Part shown: positions 16,926-25,920 of the stretch, in pieces
Layout: the number at the start of each line of letters is the position of its first letter
How positions within the stretch are numbered: the stretch's first letter is position 1
Assembly: GCF_003003355.1 (NCBI RefSeq)
Contig: NZ_PVTQ01000012.1
Location: 1 to 64,000, forward strand
Source: Donghicola tyrosinivorans
GTDB lineage: Bacteria > Pseudomonadota > Alphaproteobacteria > Rhodobacterales > Rhodobacteraceae
Direction: 5' to 3'
DNA length: 64,000 bases
Position numbers and translations under genes: made by a program
The notes under the pieces: model-generated
What the model saw: only the letters and a program-made list of their open reading frames with translations
Told to the model about the DNA's origin: nothing
Database searches by the model: none

Positions 16926-17909
16926 ATGAAACCAGGTGCCAGAAATCTTATCACCGATGTGGCAGGCCTACGGGTCGGGAACGCTTCGGATGACCACATC
17001 AAAACCGGCGTGACCGTGCTGGTGGGCGATACGCCGTTCACCGCAGGCGTCCACATCATGGGCGGCGCCCCCGGTACGCGGGAAACCGATCTTCTCGCCC
17101 CTGACAAAACGGTCGAGCAAGTGGACGCGCTGGTCCTCTCCGGCGGCTCGGCCTTCGGTCTGGATGCGGCCTCGGGCGTGACCCAAGGGCTGCGCGATAT
17201 AGGGCGGGGCTTTGCCGTCGGGCCACACCGCATCCCCATCGTGCCAGCGGCTATTCTTTTTGACCTGCTGAACGGCGGCGACAAAAACTGGCCAACAAAC
17301 CCTTATGCGCCGCTCGGCCAAGCGGCCCTTGCCACAGCAAACCAAAACTTTGATCTGGGCACGACAGGCGCAGGCACAGGGGCCACAACGGCAACCTTGA
17401 AAGGCGGCCTTGGTTCGGCCTCCTGCGTTCTGCCATCGGGCCATACGGTCGGCGCGCTGGTCGCCGTGAATGCGCTCGGCACAGCCACTATGCCCACTGG
17501 GCACTTCTGGGCCGCCCCCTTTGAACAAGGGGCCGAATTCGGCGGCAAAGGCATCGGCACACCGCCCAAGGACCTGCACCCGACGAAACTCTCCAGCAAC
17601 AACACCACCATCGCCATTGTGGCCACCGACGCGGCGCTCACCCAAGCCCAATGTACCCGCATGGCAACCGCCGCCCATGACGGCATGGCCCGCGCCCTCA
17701 TCCCTAGTCACACCCCCATGGACGGAGACCTGATCTTCGCCGCTGCCACAGGCACAAAGCCCCTCTCAAACCCGATCGAGGATACCCTCTGGATCGGCCA
17801 CGCCGCAGCCACCTGCCTTGCCCGCGCCATCGCGCGAGGCGTCTATCACGCATACGCCGCGCCCAACGATCCCTATCCGACGTGGCGCACAGCTTTCGGC
17901 AGCCACTGA
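16926..17909 (+). CDS. P1 family (DmpA/NylC-type) self-processing hydrolase
   Basis: 327-residue N-terminal-nucleophile hydrolase of the DmpA/NylC/EndoB family, which cleaves amide bonds of small peptides or oligomers. Landmarks are ITDVAGLRVGNA at the start, LSGGSAFGLDAASGV, and the autocleavage site in KLSSNNTTIAIVATDA, where cleavage between N226 and T227 would expose the nucleophile Thr. AAGG lies upstream of the ATG. No signal peptide is apparent, so it is cytosolic. It is divergent from creatinase, 168 bp apart, which hints at shared use on amide or guanidino compounds. That link is only inferred. Confidence 0.88.
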   Translation: MKPGARNLITDVAGLRVGNASDDHIKTGVTVLVGDTPFTAGVHIMGGAPGTRETDLLAPDKTVEQVDALVLSGGSAFGLDAASGVTQGLRDIGRGFAVGPHRIPIVPAAILFDLLNGGDKNWPTNPYAPLGQAALATANQNFDLGTTGAGTGATTATLKGGLGSASCVLPSGHTVGALVAVNALGTATMPTGHFWAAPFEQGAEFGGKGIGTPPKDLHPTKLSSNNTTIAIVATDAALTQAQCTRMATAAHDGMARALIPSHTPMDGDLIFAAATGTKPLSNPIEDTLWIGHAAATCLARAIARGVYHAYAAPNDPYPTWRTAFGSH

Positions 17910-17911
17910 AA

Positions 17912-17990
17912 CTTCCTTATTGCCCAAATACTCAATCGCGACAAAAGCCAGCGAAACGCACATCAGGCTTCTTCTTGACCCAAATACTCA
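17912..17990. repeat. Two direct copies of a 23-bp repeat
   Basis: CTTCCTTATTGCCCAAATAC plus TCA (17912-17934) and a close variant ending CCCAAATACTCA (17968-17990) lie in the 99-bp gap between the convergent P1 hydrolase and MnmC-like genes. The same element recurs near 20.65, 20.71 and 59.89 kb. Confidence 0.75.
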
Positions 17991-18008
17991 CCGTCACCAG
18001 CGCCTGCC

Positions 18009-19046
18009 TCACAGGCTATCCTCAACGCGAAAGCCCTGCGGGATGCCATCAGCGCCCTCCAGTACCAGATCAGCCATGACCCGCGCCACCTCTGGCCCCA
18101 TGCCGAAACCGATCTTGAAGCCTCCATTCGCCACGAAATGACCGGCCCGCCCGGGCCAGGCCCCCAACATCGGCGCGCGGCTGCGGGCGCGAGGGCGGAC
18201 GCCAGCCCAACGCAGGATCACCTCGGCCCCAGCCAGTTCAGGCAGCGCAGCCCGTGCACGGGCAATCACGTCCTCCAACTGGCCATCGACAGAATCGGGC
18301 GCATCAAACTCCCGCTCGCTGGTCGAGCCAACGGCAATGGTTCCATCTGCATGAGGCACAATATGCAGGCTGTCCGCATAAAGCTGCGGCAGGTCCCGCC
18401 GATCCAGCGCGAACAGCGCCGCCTGCCCTTTCACCCCATTGCCAACGCTGCGCCCGCCCAATTGCTCGGACAGTTCCAACAAACCGCGCCAGCCGGTGGC
18501 GTGAACCACAGCGCCCTCTAACGCCCCCTCGGCAACGACCTCGCCACCGCAGGCCGTGATGGCGGCAACCAAAGCGGCACAAGCCTGACGGGGATGCATA
18601 CGGGCGCTCAGCGTGTCGTGGATCAGGTATCCTGTTGCCGACACCGGCGCCCACTCCCCCGCCTCTTCCGCCGCAATGACCCGCCATTGCGCCGCATCGC
18701 CCCATAACTCGGCAGCCGAGACCTCACGCGCCCGCGCCAACTCCAGCGCCCGCGCATCGGCGATGGGTTGCAATCGTCCCGTCCGCCCATAGCCCGCCGA
18801 CTTGCCCCCTGCGGCCTCCACTTCCGCCCAAAACCCTTCAGCCCGCAGCAAACTACGTAGCTGAAAGGCCTTTTTCGGGTTCCAGTTTTCCGGCGTATGA
18901 GGTGCCAAAGCCCCGACAATCCCGCCCGAACTACCCGCGCCCGGCCCGAAAGGATCAATCACGCGCACGCGGGCTCCACGCTGGCAACAGGCCCAAGCCG
19001 TTGCCAATCCGAAGATTCCTGCCCCTAAAACGGTCACGTCTACCAT
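18009..19046 (-). CDS. FAD-dependent oxidoreductase, stand-alone MnmC(o)-like
   Basis: 345 residues of the DAO (glycine oxidase) superfamily. The FAD dinucleotide fold is VTVLGAGIFGLATAWACCQRG at the N-terminus. The next block, GSSGGIVGALAPHTPENWNPKKAFQLRSL, matches the position and style of the GASGN..GALYP block in the oxidase domain of E. coli MnmC. Its divergent neighbour is mnmD, the other half of MnmC. I therefore infer that it converts cmnm5U34 to nm5U34 in tRNA. A glycine-oxidase-like role is the alternative. The ATG at 19046 has GGAGG seven bases upstream; longer upstream frames overlap mnmD. Confidence 0.75.
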   Translation of the reverse strand: MVDVTVLGAGIFGLATAWACCQRGARVRVIDPFGPGAGSSGGIVGALAPHTPENWNPKKAFQLRSLLRAEGFWAEVEAAGGKSAGYGRTGRLQPIADARALELARAREVSAAELWGDAAQWRVIAAEEAGEWAPVSATGYLIHDTLSARMHPRQACAALVAAITACGGEVVAEGALEGAVVHATGWRGLLELSEQLGGRSVGNGVKGQAALFALDRRDLPQLYADSLHIVPHADGTIAVGSTSEREFDAPDSVDGQLEDVIARARAALPELAGAEVILRWAGVRPRARSRAPMLGAWPGRAGHFVANGGFKIGFGMGPEVARVMADLVLEGADGIPQGFRVEDSL

Positions 19047-19107
19047 TGCCAAACCTCCGATCAGCCGCCAGTGTCGCGCGTTAAGATCCCAACTAAAGGA
19101 AGTTGCC

Positions 19108-19785
19108 ATGGGGAACCAGCACGGGGCGGACCTCGAATGGCGAGACGAACGAATTCCGGTCTCACGCAGGTTCGATGATCCATATTTCAGTCTGGACAGC
19201 GGCATGCATGAAACCGCCCATGTTTTTCTGGCAGGCAATCGCCTGCCGGAACGGTTTCGCCCCGACTTCCAGATCGCAGAGCTCGGGTTTGGCACCGGCC
19301 TGAACCTGCTGATGGCTCTGAAATGCTGGCGCGAAAGCGGCCAGACCGGCTCACTGCGCTTTACCACCTTTGAAGCCTTCCCCATGTCGCGCCCAGAGAT
19401 GCTGCGCGCCTTGGCCGCCTTTCCGGAACTGGAAACGCTGGTGAGTGAACTTGACCCACATCTGGGACAAACACGCTTTTCCCTGCCGGATCTGGAATTC
19501 CGGATGCATCGGGGCGACGCCCGCGAGACTCTGCCCCTCTGGCAAGGCCGCGCGGATGCTTGGTTTCTGGACGGGTTCTCGCCTGCCAAGAACCCTGAAT
19601 TGTGGGAAGCGGACCTCATGACCGAGGTCGGACGCCACACCTCCGCAAATGGCACCGCCGCCACCTATACCGCCGCAGGCTTTGTGCGGCGCAATCTGGA
19701 ACAGGCAGGTTTCACCGTTGAACGCGTCCCCGGCTATGGTCGAAAAAGACATATGACCATCGCATTCAAAGGCGCAGCCGGATGA
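19108..19785 (+). CDS. mnmD: tRNA nm5(s2)U34 methyltransferase (MnmD)
   Basis: 225 residues, the SAM-dependent half of MnmC that makes mnm5(s2)U at tRNA wobble position 34. Landmarks are DPYFSLDSGMHETAHVFL, motif I IAELGFGTGLNLL, ARETLPLW and WFLDGFSPAKNPELW with the active-site DGFSP. AAGGAAG precedes the ATG at 19108. The oxidase half lies divergently 61 bp away, so the pair looks like a split MnmC. The stop overlaps the ATG of the DMT transporter by 4 nt. Confidence 0.92.
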   Translation: MGNQHGADLEWRDERIPVSRRFDDPYFSLDSGMHETAHVFLAGNRLPERFRPDFQIAELGFGTGLNLLMALKCWRESGQTGSLRFTTFEAFPMSRPEMLRALAAFPELETLVSELDPHLGQTRFSLPDLEFRMHRGDARETLPLWQGRADAWFLDGFSPAKNPELWEADLMTEVGRHTSANGTAATYTAAGFVRRNLEQAGFTVERVPGYGRKRHMTIAFKGAAG

Positions 19786-20666
19786 CCCAGCAAAATAACC
19801 AACTCGGGATCATGCTCATGATCCTGACGACCTTCATCTTTGCGATGCAGGACGGTCTCTCGCGCCATCTGGCGGGCAACTACAGCGTCTTCATGGTGGT
19901 GATGATCCGCTATTGGTTCTTCGCGGCCTTTGTCATCGCGATTGCAGTGCGCAAAGCTGGCGGCGTAAGGGCTGCGGCGGCGACACAACACCCCTTCCTG
20001 CAAAGCTTTCGCGGGCTGCTGCTGGCCTTTGAAATCTGCGTCATGGTTACGGGCTTCGTCCTTCTGGGACTGGTCGAGAGTCACGCCGTCTTCGTCGCCT
20101 ACCCCCTGCTGGTCGCTGCCCTCTCAGGCCCCATTCTGGGCGAGACGGTCGGCTGGCGCCGCTGGCTGGCCATCGGAACAGGCTTTGTGGGCGTGCTGAT
20201 CATCCTAAAACCGGGGATGGGAGTGTTCTCGCCATACGCGCTTATCCCGCTACTGGCCTCGTTGATGTTCGCTCTCTACGGGCTTCTAACCCGCTACGTG
20301 GCCCGCTTTGACAGTTCGGCCACCAGCTTTTTCTGGACCGGCGTCACCGGCGCTGTTGCCATGACAGCCATCGGTGTGTGGTTCTGGGAACCCATGAGCC
20401 TGCCTGACTGGGGCTGGATGATCGCTCTGTGCTTCACCGGCGCGGCGGGACATTACACCCTGATCAAAGTCTACGAGGTCGCCGAAGCCTCGGCCGTGCA
20501 ACCATTTGCCTACCTACAACTGGTTTTCGCCTCTCTGGTCGGCATCTTTGTCTTTGGCGAAAGTATCGAGGCTAACGTAGCCATCGGCGCCGCCATCGTC
20601 TTGGCCGCAGGCTTGTTCACCTTCTGGCGCGCGCATCTTGCGCAAAAACGGGCTTCTTTATTGTAA
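19782..20666 (+). CDS. DMT (EamA) family transporter
   Basis: 294 residues with ten hydrophobic helices in two EamA repeats: roughly residues 8-140 and 150-285. It is an inner-membrane permease or exporter of the drug/metabolite transporter superfamily. The substrate cannot be read from sequence. It is coupled to mnmD by an ATGA overlap. A long inverted repeat follows its stop. Confidence 0.88.
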   Translation: MTQQNNQLGIMLMILTTFIFAMQDGLSRHLAGNYSVFMVVMIRYWFFAAFVIAIAVRKAGGVRAAAATQHPFLQSFRGLLLAFEICVMVTGFVLLGLVESHAVFVAYPLLVAALSGPILGETVGWRRWLAIGTGFVGVLIILKPGMGVFSPYALIPLLASLMFALYGLLTRYVARFDSSATSFFWTGVTGAVAMTAIGVWFWEPMSLPDWGWMIALCFTGAAGHYTLIKVYEVAEASAVQPFAYLQLVFASLVGIFVFGESIEANVAIGAAIVLAAGLFTFWRAHLAQKRASLL

Positions 20667-20732
20667 AAATACTCAATTCCACCGGTACCCACTGTGGGTC
20701 GGTTGAACATGAGTATTTGAGCAATAAGGAAG
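20653..20732. repeat. Inverted pair of the 23-bp repeat forming a long stem
   Basis: One copy (20653-20675) overlaps the end of the DMT gene; the second (20710-20732) is its inverted partner, with 19 of 23 positions complementary. The 34-nt loop contains its own small hairpin, ACCCA-CTG-TGGGT (20687-20699). It sits exactly between convergent genes and could end transcription from both strands. Confidence 0.75.
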
Positions 20733-20745
20733 CGCTCTTTGCGCT

Positions 20746-22707
20746 CTACTTTGCGATCTCTTGCGAGAACGGCACTGGCAATGGTGCTTGCCCCAGACGG
20801 GCGCGGTAGATGGGCAGACTTTCGGTCACGCGCATCACATAGTTGCGGGTTTCGCGGAAGGGGATCATCTCGACCCAGTCTACGATGTCCCCTGCACCCC
20901 GACGGGGGTCGCCGAACTGTTCAATCCAGCGTTCGGGGCGGCTGGGACCGGCGTTATATCCGGCGGACATCATGATCGGGTTGCCTTGAAAATCCTCTTT
21001 CAGCTTGGCCAGATACGCGCTGCCCAAACGGGCATTGTAGATCGGGTCCCGCGTCAGAGCACCAAGATTGAAGGGCAAGGAGGTCTTTTTTGCCATCGCT
21101 TCGGCTGTGGCTGGCATCAGTTGCATCAGGCCCCTTGCACCGACGGGGCTAACTACGGACGGGTCAAATTCGCTTTCGCGGCGGGCGATTGCCAATGCGA
21201 ACTCGGGTTCGATCGGAAGACCCAGTTTGGCAATCGGGTGCAGCGCATAATATGCGCGAGGCACTACCATACCGCGGCTGGCTGCGTCCTTGCCAACCAT
21301 AACCGCCAGATGGGGTTCATTCATTTCGATCATCGCATCGCCCAAGGCGACGACTTCGGCTTCGGGCAGGGTTTCGGCCATCTGACGGATGAAGCGCTCG
21401 GCCAGAACCCGTTCATCTGCGGCGATCAGCAGAACTGCCGCGTGAAACAGGGTCGAGCGGACAAAGCCCGCGTGACGCCAATCCGTTGCTGGGGTGCCCC
21501 CCGCCAGCGAGATATCGAAGGGCAGGCCTGCCTTTTCGGCGGCCAGCAGGCCGTAGAAACTGGTCTGGTATAACCCGCCCGCCTCATAGGCCATCCGTGC
21601 AGCTTGGGCGTCGCCCAATGCCTCATAGGCGCGGCCGATCCAGTAGCCGGCCCTCCCCTTGGAGATGGGGCTTTCAACCTCGGCATTCAGGTTCTTGAAA
21701 TGCTCTAACGCCCGTGCGGGATCGTTCAACTGGCGCAGAGCGATGTAGCCGGATAGCCATTCCAGATCGGCCCAGTCAGAGCCTGCCGTCAGCCCGTGGG
21801 TCGAGGCAATGCGGTAGGCCATGGCGGGGCTACCTTCGCGCATTTCGCGGCGGGTCAGGATACGGCGCCAGTTGGCCCAGTTCTCGGGGCGGCCAAGAAA
21901 ATCAGCCGAGGCGCTGCGCTCAAGCAACAGATCGCGGGCCGAATCAGTGTAGCCCTTGTCGATCCGCCACTGATAGCGGTCATGGGCCAAACCTGCGTTG
22001 CCTTGCAGGGCGCTTGGGACCGCGTTGATCAAATCGTTCACATCGCCTGTGTCCGATTGCAGCGCGATCCGGGCAGCGGCCAAAGCCCGCCAGCCTTCGG
22101 ACACATGCACCAGCATCCGGCCCGCGTCACTGCGCGCGCCTTCCCATAGCAACATGTCCAGACGCGCCTCATGCAGGTCCTTCAGTTGCACGGCGTAGCG
22201 GGCCTCATAGGCCGCTTGAAGGTCCGCCTCCATCGACATGCTGCGCCATGCGGTGCGGATCACATCATGGGCGGCTGCGCTATTGCCCGCTGCCTCATAG
22301 GCGCGGGCCAAGGCGAACGCCCCCCACGCGGTTTGCGGTGCGCCACTTTGGAAAAACCGGTTGGTTTGATCCGGCGAGGCATTCTCAGCAAAGGCTTTTT
22401 CCGATTGCTTGCGCAGATAGGCGATACCGGGCCAATCGCTGTGACGGTCCAGAAATGCCAGAACTTCGGCGGGCGAGCCCTCGCCCGCGCGCAAGCGATG
22501 CCACTCCACCAGATCGCGGGCGATCTCCCCGTTGCGTGCAGCCAGCCGGAACGCCGCCGCCCAATCTTTGGCTTCGGCGGCATCAATCGCGCTGGACAGC
22601 GCGTGCGGGGGGCGCATGCTTTGGGCGGCGGACAGCGGCCCGCTATGCATGCCAATGGCGGCGCAAACGACTGCTGCGCCGAGAAAGCGTTGGATCGGTA
22701 AGGTCAT
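20746..22707 (-). CDS. Soluble lytic murein transglycosylase (Slt70-like)
   Basis: 653-residue periplasmic enzyme that cleaves peptidoglycan between MurNAc and GlcNAc with 1,6-anhydro formation. The start at 22707 gives a signal peptide (MTLPIQRFLGAAVVCAAIGM). The middle 400 residues are alpha-helical repeats with TPR-like WRxxAAARIAL and YWIGRAYEALG segments, the doughnut domain of Slt70. The catalytic SLT domain is near the C-terminus: RRESEFDPSVVSPVGARGLM with the catalytic Glu, LMPATAE and YNAGPSRPERW. It is divergent from dapA. Confidence 0.92.
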   Translation of the reverse strand: MTLPIQRFLGAAVVCAAIGMHSGPLSAAQSMRPPHALSSAIDAAEAKDWAAAFRLAARNGEIARDLVEWHRLRAGEGSPAEVLAFLDRHSDWPGIAYLRKQSEKAFAENASPDQTNRFFQSGAPQTAWGAFALARAYEAAGNSAAAHDVIRTAWRSMSMEADLQAAYEARYAVQLKDLHEARLDMLLWEGARSDAGRMLVHVSEGWRALAAARIALQSDTGDVNDLINAVPSALQGNAGLAHDRYQWRIDKGYTDSARDLLLERSASADFLGRPENWANWRRILTRREMREGSPAMAYRIASTHGLTAGSDWADLEWLSGYIALRQLNDPARALEHFKNLNAEVESPISKGRAGYWIGRAYEALGDAQAARMAYEAGGLYQTSFYGLLAAEKAGLPFDISLAGGTPATDWRHAGFVRSTLFHAAVLLIAADERVLAERFIRQMAETLPEAEVVALGDAMIEMNEPHLAVMVGKDAASRGMVVPRAYYALHPIAKLGLPIEPEFALAIARRESEFDPSVVSPVGARGLMQLMPATAEAMAKKTSLPFNLGALTRDPIYNARLGSAYLAKLKEDFQGNPIMMSAGYNAGPSRPERWIEQFGDPRRGAGDIVDWVEMIPFRETRNYVMRVTESLPIYRARLGQAPLPVPFSQEIAK

Positions 22708-22855
22708 TCTGCTCTGCCTTTTTACAGCAACACAGTAACAGTGCCGCGCATCTGTGCAATTCACAAACTTGGCAATCCTGCATCCCGCTGGTATTGGGCG
22801 CTTCGATACTTAAGGGCAGCAAACGGGCTGCCATCACACAAGAGAGGAGCGTGTC

Positions 22856-23728
22856 ATGTTCAAAGGGTCTATTCCTGCTATGGTCACGCCGTTCAAGAAC
22901 GGCGAGCTGGACTTGGAGACGCTGCGCAAACTTGTGGAATGGCACATCGATCAAGGCAGCCATGGCCTTGTTCCTGTTGGCACCACTGGCGAAAGCCCCA
23001 CCCTAAGCCACGAAGAGCACGAGATGGTCATCGAAGAGGTGGTCAAAGCCGCTGCGGGCCGTATTCCGGTGATCGCAGGCGCGGGCAGCAACAACACCCG
23101 CGAAGGCATCCGTCTTGTCCAGCACGCCGAATCGGTGGGCGCGGACGCGGTTCTGGTGGTAACCCCCTATTACAACAAGCCGACCCAAGCCGGTCTGATC
23201 GCCCATTACACCGCGCTGCACGAAGCCTGCGCGCTGCCGATCATGATCTACAACATCCCCGGTCGTTCGGTCATCGACATGACCCCCGCCACCATGGGCG
23301 AACTGGCAAAGCTGCCACGCATCATCGGCGTCAAAGATGCCACCGGTGACATCAGCCGCGTCAGCAAGCAGCGTGCGGCCTGTGGCGCGGACTTCTGTCA
23401 GGTCTCGGGCGAGGATGCGACGGCTCTGGGCTTTAACGCTCACGGCGGCGTCGGTGCGATCTCGGTCACTGCGAACGTTGCACCCAAACTGTGCGCGGAA
23501 TTCCAAGAGGCGACTCTGGCAGGCGACTTTGCCAAGGCGCTGGAATATCAGGACCGTCTGATGCCCCTGCACGAAGCGATCTTTATCGAGCCCGGTGTGG
23601 CTGGCGCAAAATATGCCATGTCCAAGCTGGGTCTGTGCAGCGAAGAGGTGCGTCTGCCCCTGCTGCCCCTGACCGACGCCACCCGCGCCAAGATTGACGC
23701 GGCTATGGCCCACGCAGGTCTGGTCTAA
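22856..23728 (+). CDS. dapA: 4-Hydroxy-tetrahydrodipicolinate synthase
   Basis: 290 residues; condenses pyruvate with aspartate semialdehyde in lysine and diaminopimelate synthesis. Family motifs are [29 protein letters not shown] and the Schiff-base lysine K160 in [18 protein letters not shown] precedes the ATG. The gene is convergent with the pseudouridine synthase, and the two stop codons overlap. Confidence 0.97.
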   Translation: MFKGSIPAMVTPFKNGELDLETLRKLVEWHIDQGSHGLVPVGTTGESPTLSHEEHEMVIEEVVKAAAGRIPVIAGAGSNNTREGIRLVQHAESVGADAVLVVTPYYNKPTQAGLIAHYTALHEACALPIMIYNIPGRSVIDMTPATMGELAKLPRIIGVKDATGDISRVSKQRAACGADFCQVSGEDATALGFNAHGGVGAISVTANVAPKLCAEFQEATLAGDFAKALEYQDRLMPLHEAIFIEPGVAGAKYAMSKLGLCSEEVRLPLLPLTDATRAKIDAAMAHAGLV

Positions 23729-24288
23729 AACTTCTTCGGCTTTGCCTCGCGCCACTCGCCCGGGGCAAGGCCGTGAACAGACCATTCACCAATTTGCGCT
23801 CTGATCAGCCGCAGTGTGGGATGCCCGACTGCGGCTGTCATGCGTCTGACCTGCCGGTTTTTACCCTCGGTGATGGTCAGGGCGATCCAGCAGTCAGGGA
23901 CGGTTTTGCGGAACCGCACGGGCGGGTCGCGTTCCCACAGCTTGGCAGGTTCATCCATGCGCACGCAGATGGCGGGGCGGGTCATACCGTCTTTCAACTG
24001 AACCCCGTTGCGCAGGGTGTTCAAGGCGGCGTCATCAGGAATGCCTTCGACTTGCACCCAATAGGTCTTGGGCATCTTGTTGCGCGGATCAGCGATGCGG
24101 GACTGTAGCTTGCCGTTGTCGGTCAGCAGCAAAAGCCCCTCGCTGTCGCGGTCCAGCCGTCCTGCGGGATAGACACCGGGCACCTTCACGAAATCGGAAA
24201 GGGTCGGGCGCGGACTGCCAGCGGTGCCTTTGTCCGTGAATTGGGACAGCACATCGAAGGGTTTGTTCAGCAGGATCAATCGGGTCAT
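23725..24288 (-). CDS. 23S rRNA pseudouridine synthase, RluE/RsuA type
   Basis: 187 residues beginning [17 protein letters not shown], which is how RluE-type enzymes start, without an S4 domain. The catalytic Asp is in [15 protein letters not shown] (about residue 47). [23 protein letters not shown] is the second family motif. RluE modifies U2457 of 23S rRNA in E. coli; assignment to that position is by similarity. I use the ATG at 24288 rather than one 12 codons upstream. It shares its stop region with dapA (convergent overlap of 4 nt). Confidence 0.88.
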   Translation of the reverse strand: MTRLILLNKPFDVLSQFTDKGTAGSPRPTLSDFVKVPGVYPAGRLDRDSEGLLLLTDNGKLQSRIADPRNKMPKTYWVQVEGIPDDAALNTLRNGVQLKDGMTRPAICVRMDEPAKLWERDPPVRFRKTVPDCWIALTITEGKNRQVRRMTAAVGHPTLRLIRAQIGEWSVHGLAPGEWREAKPKKF

Positions 24289-24413
24289 GGCATATGGCCT
24301 ACAGCGGCGGCAAAGCCTGCGCAATCTCTCTTGGAAAAGCGGGAACCCGTCCCCATATCCCGTGGTTCGTACCAGTAGACACCACGCACAGACCCCTGTA
24401 ACACATCCCGACC

Positions 24414-24893
24414 ATGGCCAAGAAACCCAAGACCGACCCGAATTACAAAGTGATCGCCGAAAACCGGCGTGCCCGTTTCGATTACGCGATCGAAAACGAT
24501 ATCGAGTGCGGCATCATCCTTGCCGGGTCCGAGGTGAAATCCCTGCGCAAAGGCGGCAGCAACATCGCCGAAAGCTATGCCAGCGTCGAAGAAGGCGAGT
24601 TGTGGCTGATCAATAGCTACATCGCCCCCTATGAGCAGGCCAAGACATGGGGCCACGAAGAGCGTCGCCGCCGCAAGCTGCTGGTCTCGCGCAAGGAAAT
24701 GGCCGATCTGTGGAACCTGACCCAGCGCAAGGGCATGACCCTTGTGCCGCTGGTGATGTACTTCAACCACCGTGGCATCGCTAAGATCAAACTGGGCATC
24801 GCCAAGGGTAAGAAGAACGTCGACAAACGCCAGACCGAGGCCAAGCGCGACTGGAATCGCCAGAAGCAGCGACTGCTGAAACAGGCGGGCTAA
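24414..24893 (+). CDS. smpB: SsrA-binding protein
   Basis: 159 residues; binds tmRNA and delivers it to stalled ribosomes in trans-translation. Motifs are [30 protein letters not shown] and the C-terminal basic tail [16 protein letters not shown]. The ssrA gene itself is not seen in this window. It is divergent from the pseudouridine synthase across 125 bp. Confidence 0.97.
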   Translation: MAKKPKTDPNYKVIAENRRARFDYAIENDIECGIILAGSEVKSLRKGGSNIAESYASVEEGELWLINSYIAPYEQAKTWGHEERRRRKLLVSRKEMADLWNLTQRKGMTLVPLVMYFNHRGIAKIKLGIAKGKKNVDKRQTEAKRDWNRQKQRLLKQAG

Positions 24894-24904
24894 ACCGTCT
24901 GCGG

Positions 24905-24932
24905 AACGGCCAATCGGGTACAACAGGCCGTT
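24905..24932 (+). terminator. Hairpin after smpB, possible terminator
   Basis: AACGGCC and GGCCGTT form a 7-bp stem around a 14-nt loop, 12 bases after the smpB stop, followed by TTGG. There is no real T-run, so confidence is low. A degenerate copy of the intergenic repeat (24961-24982) follows. Confidence 0.35.
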
Positions 24933-25068
24933 TGGCCCACCTTAGGCGCGACTGTTAGAACATCTTCCCCGCGAAAATACCTGTGGCCCAAGCATAGGTC
25001 TTGCAGCCAAGCCCTGCCCCGCGCTAGACGAAACCGTATTTTCGTTCACTCTACGGGGGGAGATCGCC

Positions 25069-25920
25069 ATGGATAATCCCAAGACGCTTGTCTCGACCGA
25101 ATGGCTTGCCGCGCACCTGAAAGATCCTGACCTGCGGGTTCTGGATGCTTCATGGTATTTGCCCGACATGAATCGGGACGCCAAAGCCGAATATGATGCG
25201 GCCCATATCCCCGGTGCGCGGTTCTTCGATATCGATGAGAACAGCGATCACCGCTCGGATCTGCCCCATATGGCCCCCCCGATCGAGAAATTCATGTCAC
25301 GCCTGCGGGCGATGGGTGTGGGCGACGGTCATCAGGTGGTGATCTATGACGGCGCGGGCATCTTCTCGGCGGCACGTGTGTGGTGGATGTTCCGCCTCAT
25401 GGGCAAGACCGATGTGGCGGTGCTGGACGGCGGCCTGCCCAAGTGGCTGGCCGAGGGCCGCGAAACCGAAGACCTGCCCCCCGTTGTCCGCGACCGCCAC
25501 ATGACCGTGATGCGTCAGAACCAGCTGATCAAAGACGTGACCGAAGTCTCTTCGGCCTCGAAGCTTGGCGACTGGACCATCGTTGACGCCCGTGCGCCGG
25601 AGCGTTTCCGCGGCGAAGCGGCCGAGCCCCGTCCCGGTCTGCGCGCAGGCCACATCCCCAATTCGCGCAATGTGTTTTTCAAATCACTGCTGACCGAAGA
25701 CGGCACCTTCAAGGATGCTGACGGGCTGCGGGCGACCTTTGCGGATGCAGGCGTAGACCTGAACAAACCTGTCATTACCAGCTGCGGGTCCGGCGTGACC
25801 GCAGCCGTGCTGAACCTTGCTCTTGAGCATCTGGGCAAGCACGACCACGCGCTGTACGACGGCTCTTGGGCCGAATGGGGCGCCTTCCCCACCCTTCCTA
25901 TTGCCACCGGAGAGGCATAA
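25069..25920 (+). CDS. sseA: 3-Mercaptopyruvate sulfurtransferase (two-rhodanese)
   Basis: 283 residues with two rhodanese domains; the N-terminal one (residues 8-130) is inactive and the C-terminal one carries the active loop TSCGSGVTAAV, the CG[S/T]G form typical of mercaptopyruvate sulfurtransferases rather than thiosulfate enzymes. It moves sulfur from 3-mercaptopyruvate to acceptors. The TAA overlaps the ATG of the following aminotransferase (TAATG), so the pair is translationally coupled. The aminotransferase could supply mercaptopyruvate from cysteine. Confidence 0.93.
   Translation: MDNPKTLVSTEWLAAHLKDPDLRVLDASWYLPDMNRDAKAEYDAAHIPGARFFDIDENSDHRSDLPHMAPPIEKFMSRLRAMGVGDGHQVVIYDGAGIFSAARVWWMFRLMGKTDVAVLDGGLPKWLAEGRETEDLPPVVRDRHMTVMRQNQLIKDVTEVSSASKLGDWTIVDARAPERFRGEAAEPRPGLRAGHIPNSRNVFFKSLLTEDGTFKDADGLRATFADAGVDLNKPVITSCGSGVTAAVLNLALEHLGKHDHALYDGSWAEWGAFPTLPIATGEA

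Noticed and set aside
24894-25068. A tmRNA gene near smpB
   Set aside because: The gap is too short and lacks tRNA-like or tag-reading features.
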